Source of the DNA: Bacteroidota bacterium
GTDB lineage: Bacteria; Bacteroidota; Ignavibacteria; UBA10030; SZUA-254
Direction: 5' to 3'
NCBI GenBank assembly: GCA_030019075.1
Contig: JASEHD010000007.1
Coordinates: 1-46,719 of the forward strand
DNA length: 46,719 nucleotides
The translations under genes and the position numbers were made by a program. The notes under the pieces were generated by a model, which worked only from the letters and a program-made list of their open reading frames with translations, was not told the DNA's origin and ran no database searches. This document shows, in pieces, positions 1 through 7,884 of this stretch (position 1 is its first letter; each line of letters starts with the position of its first letter).

Positions 1-244
1 TACAATCCTTTAGTGCAAGTTGTGGTGGTGCGCTTTCGGATACGACTTCAAGAAACATTTGCCCTGGTTTAACTGTACCATTTGTTTCAAAGTATGGTCG
101 AAAGACTCGATGAACTGTTTCCAATATTGCTTCGGCTTCGAATGGTGAACAGTTTAACCCAGCTATTATTTCATTTGTAAATTGTTGGCTCAAATTCTTT
201 TGTCGTAGCCGTTGCCATTTTTGTAATGATGTGTTATTTATCAT
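1..244 (-). CDS. Partial DUF1670-like protein (N-terminal 81 residues)
   Basis: An open frame starts with ATG at 242-244 on the minus strand and runs off the left edge without a stop, giving 81 residues. The N-terminus is basic and Gln-rich (QKWQRLRQKNLSQQF), followed by GLNCSPFEAEAIL and a PYFETNGTVKPGQMF segment. From memory this pattern resembles the start of DUF1670 proteins, a family of unknown function; no search was possible. No signal peptide or membrane segment is visible. The gene reads away from the GIY-YIG genes, so the two units are divergent. The family call is tentative; the reading frame itself is well supported. Confidence 0.55.
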   Translation of the reverse strand, partial: MINNTSLQKWQRLRQKNLSQQFTNEIIAGLNCSPFEAEAILETVHRVFRPYFETNGTVKPGQMFLEVVSESAPPQLALKDC

Positions 245-323
245 GATTCCAAGATTCCGTTATTGTTGTTAATAATGAGATAGCTCAATATAAATATTTA
301 TTCGTGTTTTATGGAAATCTTGG

Positions 324-360
324 TCGCCATTTGGCGATACCTCTGGCGGAGAATCCCACC
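324..360. repeat. Palindromic double-hairpin element, left copy
   Basis: Two adjacent short hairpins, CGCC-ATTT-GGCG and CCTCTGG, are followed by GCGGAGAATCCCACC. The right half is identical to the elements at 618-660 and 921-963, while the left hairpin differs. It marks the left end of the tandem duplication. Confidence 0.55.
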
Positions 361-368
361 CTTTCCGC

Positions 369-638
369 ATGTATTATATTTACGCTTTATGGAGTAATAA
401 ACTTAAGAAACGTTATATTGGTTTTACCGAAAATATTGAAAAACGTTTTAAAGAACATAACGCCGGTAAAACACCTTTTACTAAATCAGGTATTCCTTGG
501 ACACTTATTTATCATGAGACATACAAGGATAAATATTCTGCAAGGAAAAGAGAAATCTTTTTAAAGTCTGGGCAAGGAAGAAAATATCTTGATGATATGT
601 TGCAAAAAGCGGTTCGTGGGTTCTCAGCCGAAGGCTGA
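369..638 (+). CDS. GIY-YIG nuclease family protein, copy 1
   Basis: An 89-residue protein of the usual size for stand-alone GIY-YIG endonuclease-superfamily proteins (UvrC N-terminal-like fold). The signature YYIYALWS and RYIGFT lies at residues 2-20. It is followed by the conserved Arg/His region (EKRFKEHNAG), a GIPWTLIYHE strand and the ARKREIFLKSGQGRKYL helix with the metal-binding Glu. Such small proteins act as structure- or sequence-dependent DNA nucleases, often of unknown physiological role. The last 10 or so residues (VRGFSAEG) are encoded by the palindromic element, so the stop lies in the repeat. There is no convincing Shine-Dalgarno; ATG 369 is chosen because the family motif begins immediately after it. 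An identical copy follows 303 bp downstream. Confidence 0.85.
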   Translation: MYYIYALWSNKLKKRYIGFTENIEKRFKEHNAGKTPFTKSGIPWTLIYHETYKDKYSARKREIFLKSGQGRKYLDDMLQKAVRGFSAEG

Positions 639-660
639 TCCGCCTCTGGCGGAGAATCCC
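618..660. repeat. Palindromic double-hairpin element, middle copy
   Basis: An outer stem GGGTTCTC/GAGAATCCC (one bulge) encloses two hairpins, AGCC-GAA-GGCT and CCGCC-TCT-GGCGG. The left part codes for the last residues and stop of the upstream GIY-YIG gene. Related elements occur at 324-360, 921-963, 7474-7502, 42209-42238 and 44453-44482. Confidence 0.75.
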
Positions 661-671
661 ACCCTTTCCGC

Positions 672-941
672 ATGTATTATATTTACGCTTTATGGAGTAA
701 TAAACTTAAGAAACGTTATATTGGTTTTACCGAAAATATTGAAAAACGTTTTAAAGAACATAACGCCGGTAAAACACCTTTTACTAAATCAGGTATTCCT
801 TGGACACTTATTTATCATGAGACATACAAGGATAAATATTCTGCAAGGAAAAGAGAAATCTTTTTAAAGTCTGGGCAAGGAAGAAAATATCTTGATGATA
901 TGTTGCAAAAAGCGGTTCGTGGGTTCTCAGCCGAAGGCTGA
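672..941 (+). CDS. GIY-YIG nuclease family protein, copy 2
   Basis: Its 89-residue sequence is identical to the copy at 369-638, as expected from the 303-bp tandem duplication. It has the same YYIYALWS/RYIG signature, the conserved Arg and His region and the Glu-containing helix; its C-terminal tail is also supplied by the palindromic element. Both copies remain open and would make the same protein. The duplication could raise dosage or could simply be a transient product of recombination between the flanking elements. Neither copy has an obvious own promoter. Confidence 0.85.
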   Translation: MYYIYALWSNKLKKRYIGFTENIEKRFKEHNAGKTPFTKSGIPWTLIYHETYKDKYSARKREIFLKSGQGRKYLDDMLQKAVRGFSAEG

Positions 942-963
942 TCCGCCTCTGGCGGAGAATCCC
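921..963. repeat. Palindromic double-hairpin element, right copy
   Basis: Same sequence and double-hairpin layout as 618-660, shifted by 303 bp. It closes the tandem array; similarity to the unit ends at 974. Confidence 0.75.
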
Positions 964-974
964 ACCCTTTCCGC

Positions 975-1288
975 CATTTACGAGGGTGTCCAATAAGTCT
1001 TTGTGAATCTTTGTGTTCTTAGTGCCTTAGTGGTTTTTGATTTGTTTTTAATTCATAATCAAAACATACACGCCTGCCTTATCGCTATAGATGTGGCGGG
1101 CAGGTTTAACACTAAGTCACTAAGTTCACTAAGAAACACTAAGAAATTTTACTTTTTAGTCATTTTTGTTGTTGATTCCTGTTAGTATTTCAATGGTTTT
1201 CAGTAATCGCTATCTTGTGTTGCCAATCGTTCAAATTTTATGTAATTTATATATGAACTCTGAAGGTACTCAATAATTATTGTAACAG
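975..1288. other. Intergenic stretch with an inverted pair of simple-word repeats
   Basis: No gene is supported here; a 60-codon open frame at 1003-1185 is made entirely of repeat. The left half has a run of the type CTTTGTG...CTTAGTGCCTTAGTGG and the right half has the complementary type CACTAAGTCACTAAG...CACTAAG, so the two face each other. Between them lies an imperfect palindrome, CGCCTGCC...GGCGGGCAGG (about 1072-1103). Position 1190-1288 is AT-rich and presumably holds the promoter of the NfeD gene, but no clear boxes are visible. Confidence 0.55.
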
Positions 1289-2569
1289 ATGAGACAATTT
1301 ATTTTCAATATTTTCGTATGTTTAACCGTAAGTCTGAATTCATTTTCTCAGCAAACGAATGTTCATGTTATTTCAATCGACGGAGCCATCAATCCCGCAA
1401 CCGCTGATTTTATACATGAAACAATAGAAAAAGCAAATGAAGCGAATTCTGAGTGCTTAATTATTAATTTCAACACACCAGGGGGTTTGTTAAAATCTAC
1501 CAGAGTAATTGTTACTGATATTCTCACTTCACCTATACCAATAGTTGTATATGTTTCACCAAGTGGTTCACAGGCAGCATCTGCTGGTGTGTTTATCACA
1601 CTGGCTGCGCATTTCGCTGTCATGGCACCCGGTACCAACATCGGTGCAGCCCATCCTGTTACCTTAGGTGAACAAAAAGATTCTGTGATGATGGAAAAAG
1701 CAACGAACGATGCCGCGGCTTTTATCCGAACCATCAGTGAAAAACGTAATCGAAATATAAAATGGGCTGAAGACGCCGTCAGGAAAAGTCTTTCTATTAC
1801 TGAAACTGAAGCTCTAAAAGAGCGTGTCATAGATACAATAGCGAACAACATAGGGGACTTGCTACAAATTCTTCACAATAGAGAGATCGAAACAGCAGCA
1901 GGGAAAAAAATTTTATATACACAAAATGCAGCTATCACCACAGTTGAAAAATCATTCCAACAAAAGCTGTTAGATATTTTAAGCGATCCCAACCTTGCCT
2001 ACATCCTAATGATGTTAGGAATATATGGTTTACTCTTTGAATTATATAATCCGGGTTCAATTTTTCCGGGTGTGGTGGGTTTCATTTGTCTTATCCTTGC
2101 GTTTTACTCTCTTCATACTTTGCCGATAAATTATGCGGGCGTTGCGCTGATTTTATTTGCTATCATTCTTTTCATCTTAGAAATTAAAATTGTGAGCTAT
2201 GGGCTTTTAACCATTGGCGGAATAATATCATTAGCATTAGGGTCAATCATGCTTATTCAAAACGAATCTTTTTTTGATTTTGTTACAATCTCGTGGGAAG
2301 TTATCTTAATTGCTGTTGTTCTTACAACAGCATTTTTCATGTTTGCTATTGGATTGGGGATCAAAGCTCAACGATCAAAGCCGACTACAGGAGTAGAAGG
2401 CATGATTGGTGAAACAGGTGAAGTTATGAATGATCTGCGACCCGATGGTTTGGTAAGAGTTCACGGTGAAATTTGGAAGGCAACAACTTTAGATGGAACG
2501 TTAAGAAAAGGAACAAAAATCAGAGTTCAAGAAATCGAAAATTTAAAACTAAAAGTCCATAAAATATAA
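1289..2569 (+). CDS. NfeD family membrane-bound serine protease (long form)
   Basis: A 426-residue protein in long-form NfeD order. It has a signal peptide (residues 1-20), a ClpP-like protease domain (about 24-190), a group of transmembrane helices (about 230-365) and a C-terminal OB-fold NfeD domain (about 370-426, GMIGETGEV...[10 protein letters not shown]). The catalytic dyad can be placed: Ser98 in QAASAGVFI and Lys137 in MMEKATND, close to Ser97/Lys138 of the archaeal 1510-N protease. Known members cleave the hydrophobic tail of the partner stomatin and take part in membrane quality control. The gene ends 26 bp before the slipin start, the classic NfeD-stomatin operon. Confidence 0.92.
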   Translation: MRQFIFNIFVCLTVSLNSFSQQTNVHVISIDGAINPATADFIHETIEKANEANSECLIINFNTPGGLLKSTRVIVTDILTSPIPIVVYVSPSGSQAASAGVFITLAAHFAVMAPGTNIGAAHPVTLGEQKDSVMMEKATNDAAAFIRTISEKRNRNIKWAEDAVRKSLSITETEALKERVIDTIANNIGDLLQILHNREIETAAGKKILYTQNAAITTVEKSFQQKLLDILSDPNLAYILMMLGIYGLLFELYNPGSIFPGVVGFICLILAFYSLHTLPINYAGVALILFAIILFILEIKIVSYGLLTIGGIISLALGSIMLIQNESFFDFVTISWEVILIAVVLTTAFFMFAIGLGIKAQRSKPTTGVEGMIGETGEVMNDLRPDGLVRVHGEIWKATTLDGTLRKGTKIRVQEIENLKLKVHKI

Positions 2570-2595
2570 TTATCACAAATAGCATGGAGGAAATC

Positions 2596-3357
2596 ATGCA
2601 AATATTTTCACTTTTCATAATGATGGTAGTTTTATTTGCCATCATCATATTATCTAACGCTATACGCATACTGCGCGAATATGAACGCGGTGTGATATTC
2701 AGATTGGGACGCCTTATTGGCGTAAAAGGTCCCGGACTCATTTTACTAATCCCACTCATTGACAGAATGGTGAAGGTTAGTTTGCGTACCGTTGTATTGG
2801 ACGTACCTCCACAAGATGTTATCACAAAAGATAACGTCTCTATAAAGGTAAATGCAGTTGTTTATTTCAGGGTTGTCCAAGCCGATAAAGCTATTGTAGA
2901 TGTTGAAAATTACCTTTATGCAACATCACAATTATCGCAAACGACATTACGGAGCGTCTTGGGCCAATCAGAATTAGACGACTTATTGGCACGTCGTGAA
3001 AAGATTAATCAACAATTACAAGGAATCATAGACGAGCATACTGCTTCTTGGGGAATCAAAGTTTCGAATGTTGAAGTGAAACAGGTAGACCTACCCCCCG
3101 AAATGCAGCGAGCAATGGCAAAACAAGCGGAAGCCGAGCGTGAACGCCGTGCAAAAATCGTCCATGCTGAAGGTGAAATGCAGGCAAGTCAAAAACTGAC
3201 AGAAGCAGCAAATATTATCAGCTCGAATCCAATTGCTCTTCAGTTGAGATTTTTGCAAACACTTACGGAAGTCGCTGCTGACAAGAATTCAACGATCCTA
3301 TTCCCTGTTCCAATAGATATACTTGCGCCATTTCTTGAAAAAGCAAAACAGAAATAA
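2596..3357 (+). CDS. Slipin / stomatin-like SPFH-domain membrane protein
   Basis: A 253-residue slipin: an N-terminal membrane hairpin ([21 protein letters not shown]), an SPFH/PHB domain beginning [19 protein letters not shown], and a coiled C-terminal segment rich in Ala/Glu/Arg ([19 protein letters not shown]), followed by a hydrophobic tail where the NfeD partner usually cuts. ATG at 2596 is preferred over an upstream in-frame ATG at 2584, because GGAGG at 2586-2590 lies at the right distance from 2596. Slipins oligomerise on the cytoplasmic membrane and form microdomains with NfeD. It is co-transcribed with the NfeD gene just upstream. Confidence 0.93.
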   Translation: MQIFSLFIMMVVLFAIIILSNAIRILREYERGVIFRLGRLIGVKGPGLILLIPLIDRMVKVSLRTVVLDVPPQDVITKDNVSIKVNAVVYFRVVQADKAIVDVENYLYATSQLSQTTLRSVLGQSELDDLLARREKINQQLQGIIDEHTASWGIKVSNVEVKQVDLPPEMQRAMAKQAEAERERRAKIVHAEGEMQASQKLTEAANIISSNPIALQLRFLQTLTEVAADKNSTILFPVPIDILAPFLEKAKQK

Positions 3358-3369
3358 ATTTTATATGGG

Positions 3370-5712
3370 GTGAATTCGTTACTATACGGCTGGAATTCTG
3401 ACGAACGAATAGTGGCGGTTCACCCCGCAAGTGATCGTACGATGCGGATTTTTATCCGCAACAGCGAGGGAATAGTAACGAAGGAAGCTGAATTATTTCC
3501 ATTTTTTCATCTCTCGAATCCGTCTTATTTAAAAGATTTCGGCGCTAAATATTGGATCAAAGAACTTGCCGGAGACAATTATTACCGCTATATATGTGCC
3601 TTCCAGAGCTGGATTGTTATATGGGATGCAATACATCATATCATAAAAAAATATAATGAAAATGCACCGACATCTATTAACTCATATTTAGATTTACCTG
3701 TAATTCATTTTCGACCTGACCCTGTTCCCCAATTTCTTCTCCAAAGTGGTAGAACATTATTTAAGGGAATGAAATTCGATGATCTGCACCGCCTGCAATT
3801 ATCGATTGCAGCATATACAGCTCGTGGTTTTAAATTCAATAATCCTTATCGCCCCGATGATCGGATCATTCTGATAACCCTATCTGATAATCATGGTTGG
3901 GAGTACATGATGAATGGAAAGCGAAAAGGTGAAGCAGAAATGCTTCAAGAACTTATCCGGATTATCAAAGAAAAGGATTTCGATGTTTTGGAGGGACATA
4001 ATTTATCAAATTTTGACATTCCTTACATCTTTACTCGTTGTGAGTTACTTGGTATTGATTTCAATATCGGACGAGATGGATCGCCCATCCGTTCTATCGA
4101 AGTACGTACACCATTCTGGGAGCGTGGATTCTCATCCACAATGTATGAGATAACTGGAAGACATGTTATTGATACACTCCAGCTTCTTCAACACACAGAT
4201 ATCTCAAAAATAATCCTCGAAGGATACGAGCCGAAATCTTTTTCTAAAGATATTCCTCCGGATCGTGCTTCTTGGTACTGGGATCATGAACCAGAAACGC
4301 TGATTCAGCATAATCTTGATAATGTTCGTGAAATCCGATTGTTAAGCGAAAGACTATCACCCGGTTTCTTTCAAATGACAAAGATGCTTCCATATAATTA
4401 TGGAACTGTAACTCGATCGAACACCTTCACAAAAATCGAATCAATTCTTCTTCGTGAATATATCCATGAGAAACATTCCGTGCCAAAACCTGAGTTTGGC
4501 TCACCGCCATCATTGGGATATTTTGATATGTTTTATTCTGGTGTACTCGGTCCTGTTATACATATTGTTATTGATTTGTTGTATCCTAAAATTTTATTGA
4601 CCAAATCGTTATCGCCGAAAACTGATCTGTTGAATAAATTCCAACAATTGCTTAACGACTTGATTAAGTTGCAAGACAACCCGAGTTATCAAATTGATAT
4701 TTCACAAACAGAAGATGATAAATTAGAAGATACTGCGTTCCGAGCATCCCTAAGGAATATGATAAATTCGCTTGCGTGGTATTTAGACAACAGCCGAACC
4801 CTCTTTAATGATTTTACGCTTTCGGAAGAGCTTGCGAATTTTGGCAAAAGTATAATACAAGAGGTAATCTCATTTATCACATCTATGGAGGGCGTCGTTC
4901 TTCTTGTCGATACAGATGAAATTTATTTTGTTCCACCTGTATCTCATCAAACCGAAATAAAGAAAAAACATTTTATCGAACGTATTAACGAGGCGATACC
5001 TCTTGGGATGAATGTAATCATTCAGAGAGAATACAAGCGGATTTTTTGTTACAAAAAGAAAAACTATGCACTTCTTGACTACGATAATAATATTCAAATC
5101 AATGGTACATCCCTAATTTCTCGAATGATGGAGCGATTTGGAAGAGAGTTTATCCACGGATGTATTGATGGATTGCTAAATCGTGACTATGAAAAGCTGC
5201 ATAACGCTTATATCCATTATTCCAAGGCAATATCGGAACGTAAATTGACAATAAAAGATTTTTCCCGAACAGAAGTCCTTCGAGAAAGTTTCGATGAGTA
5301 TACAAAATCAGTTGAATCTGGATCAAGACATCGAGCTGCTGCATACGAGGTTGCAATCAAAGCTGGAATTAGTTGGAAGCCGGGAGACCATATCTCCTAC
5401 TATATAACTGGGGATGATTCAACGATAAGAGGATTTGAAAATCACAAGCCAGCTATCGAATGGGACCCTAATTTCGCGGATGAGAATGTGAAATATTATC
5501 TGAAGCGTTTAGATGAGTTTGCAAAAAAACTCGAAAACTTTTTTAAGCCACAGGATTTTCATGCTATTTTCTCCATTGATGATTTATTTTCTTTTCCTTT
5601 AAAAGATATTCAAATTATAACATCACTTGTTCGTATTGAAGGGAAAGAACCATTGGAAGACGATGAAGATTTTATCACCATCGCCCCAAAAATCTGGCTT
5701 AACGAAGAGTAA
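3370..5712 (+). CDS. Divergent, probably inactivated family B DNA polymerase
   Basis: A 780-residue protein with full-length family B layout (N-terminal domain, 3'-5' exonuclease, palm/fingers/thumb). It resembles the PolB proteins of Chlorobi in regions such as LLQSGRTLF, RPDDRIILI, IGRDGSPIRS and KKKNYALLDY. The catalytic motifs are eroded. Exo I DIET is S145-I-A-A148. Exo II keeps D216, while Exo III has H314 and N318 where YxxxD is expected. Motif A DxxSLYPS reads V400-I-D-L-L-Y-P-K. Motif B KxxxNSxYG reads R462...N466-S-L-A-W. Motif C keeps D514-T-D516. The frame is intact throughout, so it is not an obvious pseudogene; a structural or regulatory role is inferred. GTG at 3370 lies 12 bp after the slipin stop and is the only sensible start. 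It is a different lineage from the polymerase at 11689. Confidence 0.85.
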   Translation: MNSLLYGWNSDERIVAVHPASDRTMRIFIRNSEGIVTKEAELFPFFHLSNPSYLKDFGAKYWIKELAGDNYYRYICAFQSWIVIWDAIHHIIKKYNENAPTSINSYLDLPVIHFRPDPVPQFLLQSGRTLFKGMKFDDLHRLQLSIAAYTARGFKFNNPYRPDDRIILITLSDNHGWEYMMNGKRKGEAEMLQELIRIIKEKDFDVLEGHNLSNFDIPYIFTRCELLGIDFNIGRDGSPIRSIEVRTPFWERGFSSTMYEITGRHVIDTLQLLQHTDISKIILEGYEPKSFSKDIPPDRASWYWDHEPETLIQHNLDNVREIRLLSERLSPGFFQMTKMLPYNYGTVTRSNTFTKIESILLREYIHEKHSVPKPEFGSPPSLGYFDMFYSGVLGPVIHIVIDLLYPKILLTKSLSPKTDLLNKFQQLLNDLIKLQDNPSYQIDISQTEDDKLEDTAFRASLRNMINSLAWYLDNSRTLFNDFTLSEELANFGKSIIQEVISFITSMEGVVLLVDTDEIYFVPPVSHQTEIKKKHFIERINEAIPLGMNVIIQREYKRIFCYKKKNYALLDYDNNIQINGTSLISRMMERFGREFIHGCIDGLLNRDYEKLHNAYIHYSKAISERKLTIKDFSRTEVLRESFDEYTKSVESGSRHRAAAYEVAIKAGISWKPGDHISYYITGDDSTIRGFENHKPAIEWDPNFADENVKYYLKRLDEFAKKLENFFKPQDFHAIFSIDDLFSFPLKDIQIITSLVRIEGKEPLEDDEDFITIAPKIWLNEE

Positions 5713-5715
5713 GAT

Positions 5716-6123
5716 TTACATTGGACGATTTTTACTTATCCAATCTTTCACATATGCGATGATGTCTATCGTGGAAGCGCCCGGCGTAAAAAGCTCTCCA
5801 ACACCCATACCCTTTAGAGTTGCGATATCCTGATCTGGAATAATTCCTCCACCGAATAGGAGAACATCATTCATACCTTTTTCTTTTATGAGAGCTAATA
5901 TTCGTGGAAAGATTGTCATATGTGCGCCACTGAGGATGCTGACACCAATAGCATCTACATCTTCTTGTAATGCTGCTTCAACGACCATTTCCGGTGTTTT
6001 TCTTAAACCAGAATAAATCACCTCCATACCGGCATCACGAAGAGCAGCGGCAATCACTTTTGCACCTCGATCATGACCATCGAGGCCCACTTTTGCAATC
6101 AATACCCTTATTTTTTTATTCAT
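5716..6123 (-). CDS. Cobalamin-binding domain protein (methylmalonyl-CoA mutase C-terminal type)
   Basis: A 135-residue stand-alone B12-binding domain. The base-off/His-on motif DxHxxG is present as D15-G-H17-D-R-G20, followed by the usual [27 protein letters not shown] and GGGIIP elements of the Rossmann-like fold. It matches the C-terminal domain or small subunit of methylmalonyl/isobutyryl-CoA mutases, which carry out radical carbon-skeleton rearrangements in acyl-CoA metabolism. No large mutase subunit is present in this window, so the partner must be encoded elsewhere. It overlaps the upstream maf gene by 8 bp and is probably translationally coupled to it. It converges on the polymerase gene with only 3 bp between the two stops. 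Confidence 0.9.
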   Translation of the reverse strand: MNKKIRVLIAKVGLDGHDRGAKVIAAALRDAGMEVIYSGLRKTPEMVVEAALQEDVDAIGVSILSGAHMTIFPRILALIKEKGMNDVLLFGGGIIPDQDIATLKGMGVGELFTPGASTIDIIAYVKDWISKNRPM

Positions 6124-6715
6124 ACAATAATCCTAATTCTTTCTGAAATACTTCCATTGCAAGATAAAACTTTGTGAGCGGAAATCCAACTACATTATAA
6201 AAACATCCATCAATTTTCTCAACAAATACAGCCCCATAATCATCCTGAATACCGTATGCTCCTGCTTTATCCATAGGTGAACCTGATTGAATATATTCGT
6301 GAATTTCGTTAGCAGCCAACTGCCTGAATGTAACTTTTGTTATTTCATAATCAGTGATGAATTTATTTGAGGGACGATCAAGAATTGTGAAACCAGTGTA
6401 AACTTCATGCGTTCGTCCACTCAGTTTCGATAACATCGTGAATGCATCCTTCTCATTCTCTGGCTTACCTAAAATTTCTTTATCTAATACGACAATCGTA
6501 TCTGCGCCAATCACGAATCCATTCTCAACTCCTTTTGCAACAGCTGCTGCTTTTTCTTGGGAAAGAATAGTTACATGATCAATCGGTATTTTTATATGAT
6601 CTAGATCCTCGTCAATACCACTCTCTATCACTATAAAATCTAAACCAAGCTGCCGAAGCAAAGTCTGCCTTCTTGGAGAACGAGAAGCGAGTATGATTTT
6701 TTTTTTGACAATCAT
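6116..6715 (-). CDS. maf: Maf family nucleoside triphosphate pyrophosphatase
   Basis: A 199-residue Maf/YhdE-type protein. The N-terminal signature [13 protein letters not shown] (residues 8-20), [21 protein letters not shown] and [17 protein letters not shown] are all present and of normal spacing. The family hydrolyses dTTP/UTP or modified nucleotides to the monophosphates, acting as a house-cleaning enzyme and in some bacteria as a septum-formation inhibitor. ATG at 6713-6715 places the motif at the usual distance. The gene overlaps the B12-binding gene downstream by 8 bp. No oddities are visible. Confidence 0.93.
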   Translation of the reverse strand: MIVKKKIILASRSPRRQTLLRQLGLDFIVIESGIDEDLDHIKIPIDHVTILSQEKAAAVAKGVENGFVIGADTIVVLDKEILGKPENEKDAFTMLSKLSGRTHEVYTGFTILDRPSNKFITDYEITKVTFRQLAANEIHEYIQSGSPMDKAGAYGIQDDYGAVFVEKIDGCFYNVVGFPLTKFYLAMEVFQKELGLLYE

Positions 6716-6735
6716 GTTATTGATAAAAAATAAAA

Positions 6736-6761
6736 AAGAGCGATAGTTATCCCTCGCTCTT
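6736..6761 (-). terminator. Rho-independent terminator after the FN3-like gene
   Basis: Read on the minus strand, AAGAGCGA pairs with TCGCTCTT around a 10-nt loop, followed by TTTTATTTTTT. It lies 30 bp after the stop of the gene at 6791-7213 and just before maf, so it separates the two minus-strand units. Confidence 0.85.
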
Positions 6762-6790
6762 ACCAGAGAATGATATTTAAAATTTCTTAC

Positions 6791-7213
6791 TTATCGAAAC
6801 ATTGCTTTAATGCTTCCCCACGTCCGACGCACACCAGAGACGTTATGGTGAACAGTCAATGGTTTTTCATTCAGTGCAGGATAATAGGATTCTTCCTTTG
6901 GGAACTTGACTTTAATTCTGTAATAATAAACAGTAGTTCCTTTGGCGAATGCTGAATTATCAATAAATTCATATGCCGATGGTCCCTTTGGGTCAATCGA
7001 AGCGATTGTGATATATCCATTATCGAGTGAAGAACTTCTCAATATTTCATATCGCACAACGTTCAATTCATCATCAGAGACCCAGCGAAGCGTAACATGA
7101 ATACCGTCACTGAATGCACGTAACGACCCCGATTTAATAACATCTGCGGAAGCAATGCCCGAGAGTAAGAACACAGCAAAAAACAAAGCTACTATAATAT
7201 GCCTTTTAACCAT
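6791..7213 (-). CDS. Small secreted fibronectin type III-like protein
   Basis: A 140-residue protein starting with a signal peptide (MVKRHIIVALFFAVFLLSGIASA). One FN3-like beta-sandwich follows (about 30-115), with the typical VTLRWVSDDELNVVRYEILRS and TVYYYRIKV strands. The function is unknown; such isolated FN3 domains usually mediate extracellular contacts. The frame stays open upstream to 7360, but that part would be translated tRNA-Leu sequence, so ATG at 7211-7213 is the real start. There is no T9SS sorting domain, so it is probably periplasmic or loosely cell-associated. It has its own terminator at 6736-6761. Confidence 0.75.
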   Translation of the reverse strand: MVKRHIIVALFFAVFLLSGIASADVIKSGSLRAFSDGIHVTLRWVSDDELNVVRYEILRSSSLDNGYITIASIDPKGPSAYEFIDNSAFAKGTTVYYYRIKVKFPKEESYYPALNEKPLTVHHNVSGVRRTWGSIKAMFR

Positions 7214-7274
7214 ATTTTGTGAAGTAAAATATGAAATGAAAATGAGAAAGTCAAGTATTCCCGAAAAATATTTG

Positions 7275-7358
7275 TGCGCGAGGCGAGACTTGAACTCGCA
7301 TACCCTTCCGGGCGCCACCCCCTCAAGATGGTGTGTCTGCCAGTTCCACCACTCGCGC
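7275..7358 (-). tRNA. tRNA-Leu (anticodon GAG)
   Basis: On the minus strand, acceptor GCGCGAG pairs with CTCGCGC and is followed by the discriminator A. The D arm, the anticodon arm CCATC-TTGAGGG-GGTGG (anticodon GAG), a long class II variable arm (GCGCCCGGAAGGGT) and a T arm GCGAG-TTCAAGT-CTCGC are all present. Length is 84 nt and CCA is not encoded. Confidence 0.95.
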
Positions 7359-7456
7359 AATTCAATTAAAAAGGCAAAATTAAAAAGTAAAAAGTTAAAA
7401 AACGGACAAGCCCAGCCATTACTATTTTTTTATTTTTGCATTTTGACTTGATTTTG

Positions 7457-7512
7457 TGAGCCCGGTTGGAATTTCCGCTAAAGCGGATTCGCCTCTGGCG
7501 AAGAACCAACGG
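7457..7512 (-). repeat. 3' fragment of tRNA-Lys gene interrupted by a palindromic element
   Basis: GTGAGCCCGGTTGGAATT and GAACCAACGG repeat the 3' third of the tRNA-Lys gene that lies 67 bp away in the same orientation. Here they are split in the T loop by a 29-bp double-hairpin element (7474-7502). No D arm or anticodon arm remains, so this is a fragment and not a tRNA gene. Confidence 0.8.
7474..7502. repeat. Palindromic double-hairpin element inserted in tRNA fragment
   Basis: Hairpins CCGCT-AAAG-CGG and CGCC-TCT-GGCG, joined by ATT and closed by TT...AA. The right hairpin is identical to those at 618-660 and in the coding copies at 42209-42238. Comparison with the intact tRNA-Lys T arm defines the inserted segment almost to the base. 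Confidence 0.75.
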
Positions 7513-7523
7513 ACTTTAACTCG

Positions 7524-7595
7524 TGAGCCCGGTTGGAATTGAACCAACGGCCCTCTGCTTAAAAGGCAGATGCTCTACCCCTGAGCTACGGGCTC
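7524..7595 (-). tRNA. tRNA-Lys (anticodon TTT)
   Basis: A 72-nt cloverleaf on the minus strand: acceptor GAGCCCG/CGGGCTC with discriminator A, D arm GCTC...GAGC, anticodon arm TCTGC-CTTTTAA-GCAGA (anticodon TTT), 5-nt variable loop, T arm GTTGG-TTCAATT-CCAAC. CCA is not encoded. No other feature is seen in 7596-7884. Confidence 0.96.
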
Positions 7596-7884
7596 TAACA
7601 AATTTATAAGATTTTTCTTTTCAAGTGTGAGAAAAATGAAAAGTTATTCAACAATTTTTTCAACACTTTTATCATTGAAAAAGGAACGTCTTCAACCGTT
7701 TATTCATCTCATCACAAGGTTGCAATACAGTAGAAGGTATTCACAATTTTTAATTACGTGATGACTGAATGAATTAAATTGCGATTATAATATACAAAAC
7801 TTTTCACCGAAACTCAAACCATATGCAATAACTTACTTATTAATAAACTCAGTTTGCTATTGGCGATTTCTGTGGTAGAATAAA

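Larger units (their letters stand above)
340..974. repeat. 303-bp tandem duplication carrying a GIY-YIG gene
   Basis: Positions 340-642 and 643-945 appear identical, and a 29-bp partial third unit (946-974) closes the array. Each full unit carries one complete GIY-YIG reading frame. The unit boundaries fall in the palindromic element CCTCTGGCGG, which is therefore present at the left edge, the middle and the right edge. Absence of visible divergence suggests a recent duplication or ongoing homogenisation, although an assembly artefact is possible. Confidence 0.9.

Noticed and set aside
340-974. CRISPR-like or phage repeat array
   Set aside because: The repeats are two 303-bp units containing a full gene, not short repeats with unique spacers; no cas genes are present.
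1003-1185. 60-codon open frame on the plus strand
   Set aside because: It consists entirely of the CTTAGTG/CACTAAG simple-word repeats and has no coding character.
7214-7360. N-terminal extension of the FN3-like gene
   Set aside because: It would translate the tRNA-Leu gene (EWWNWQTHHLEG is the usual tRNA-Leu artefact); the signal peptide starts at 7213.
7457-7595. Active integrative element at tRNA-Lys
   Set aside because: The two tRNA 3' ends are only 67 bp apart and no integrase or mobility gene is nearby; at most this is a remnant.
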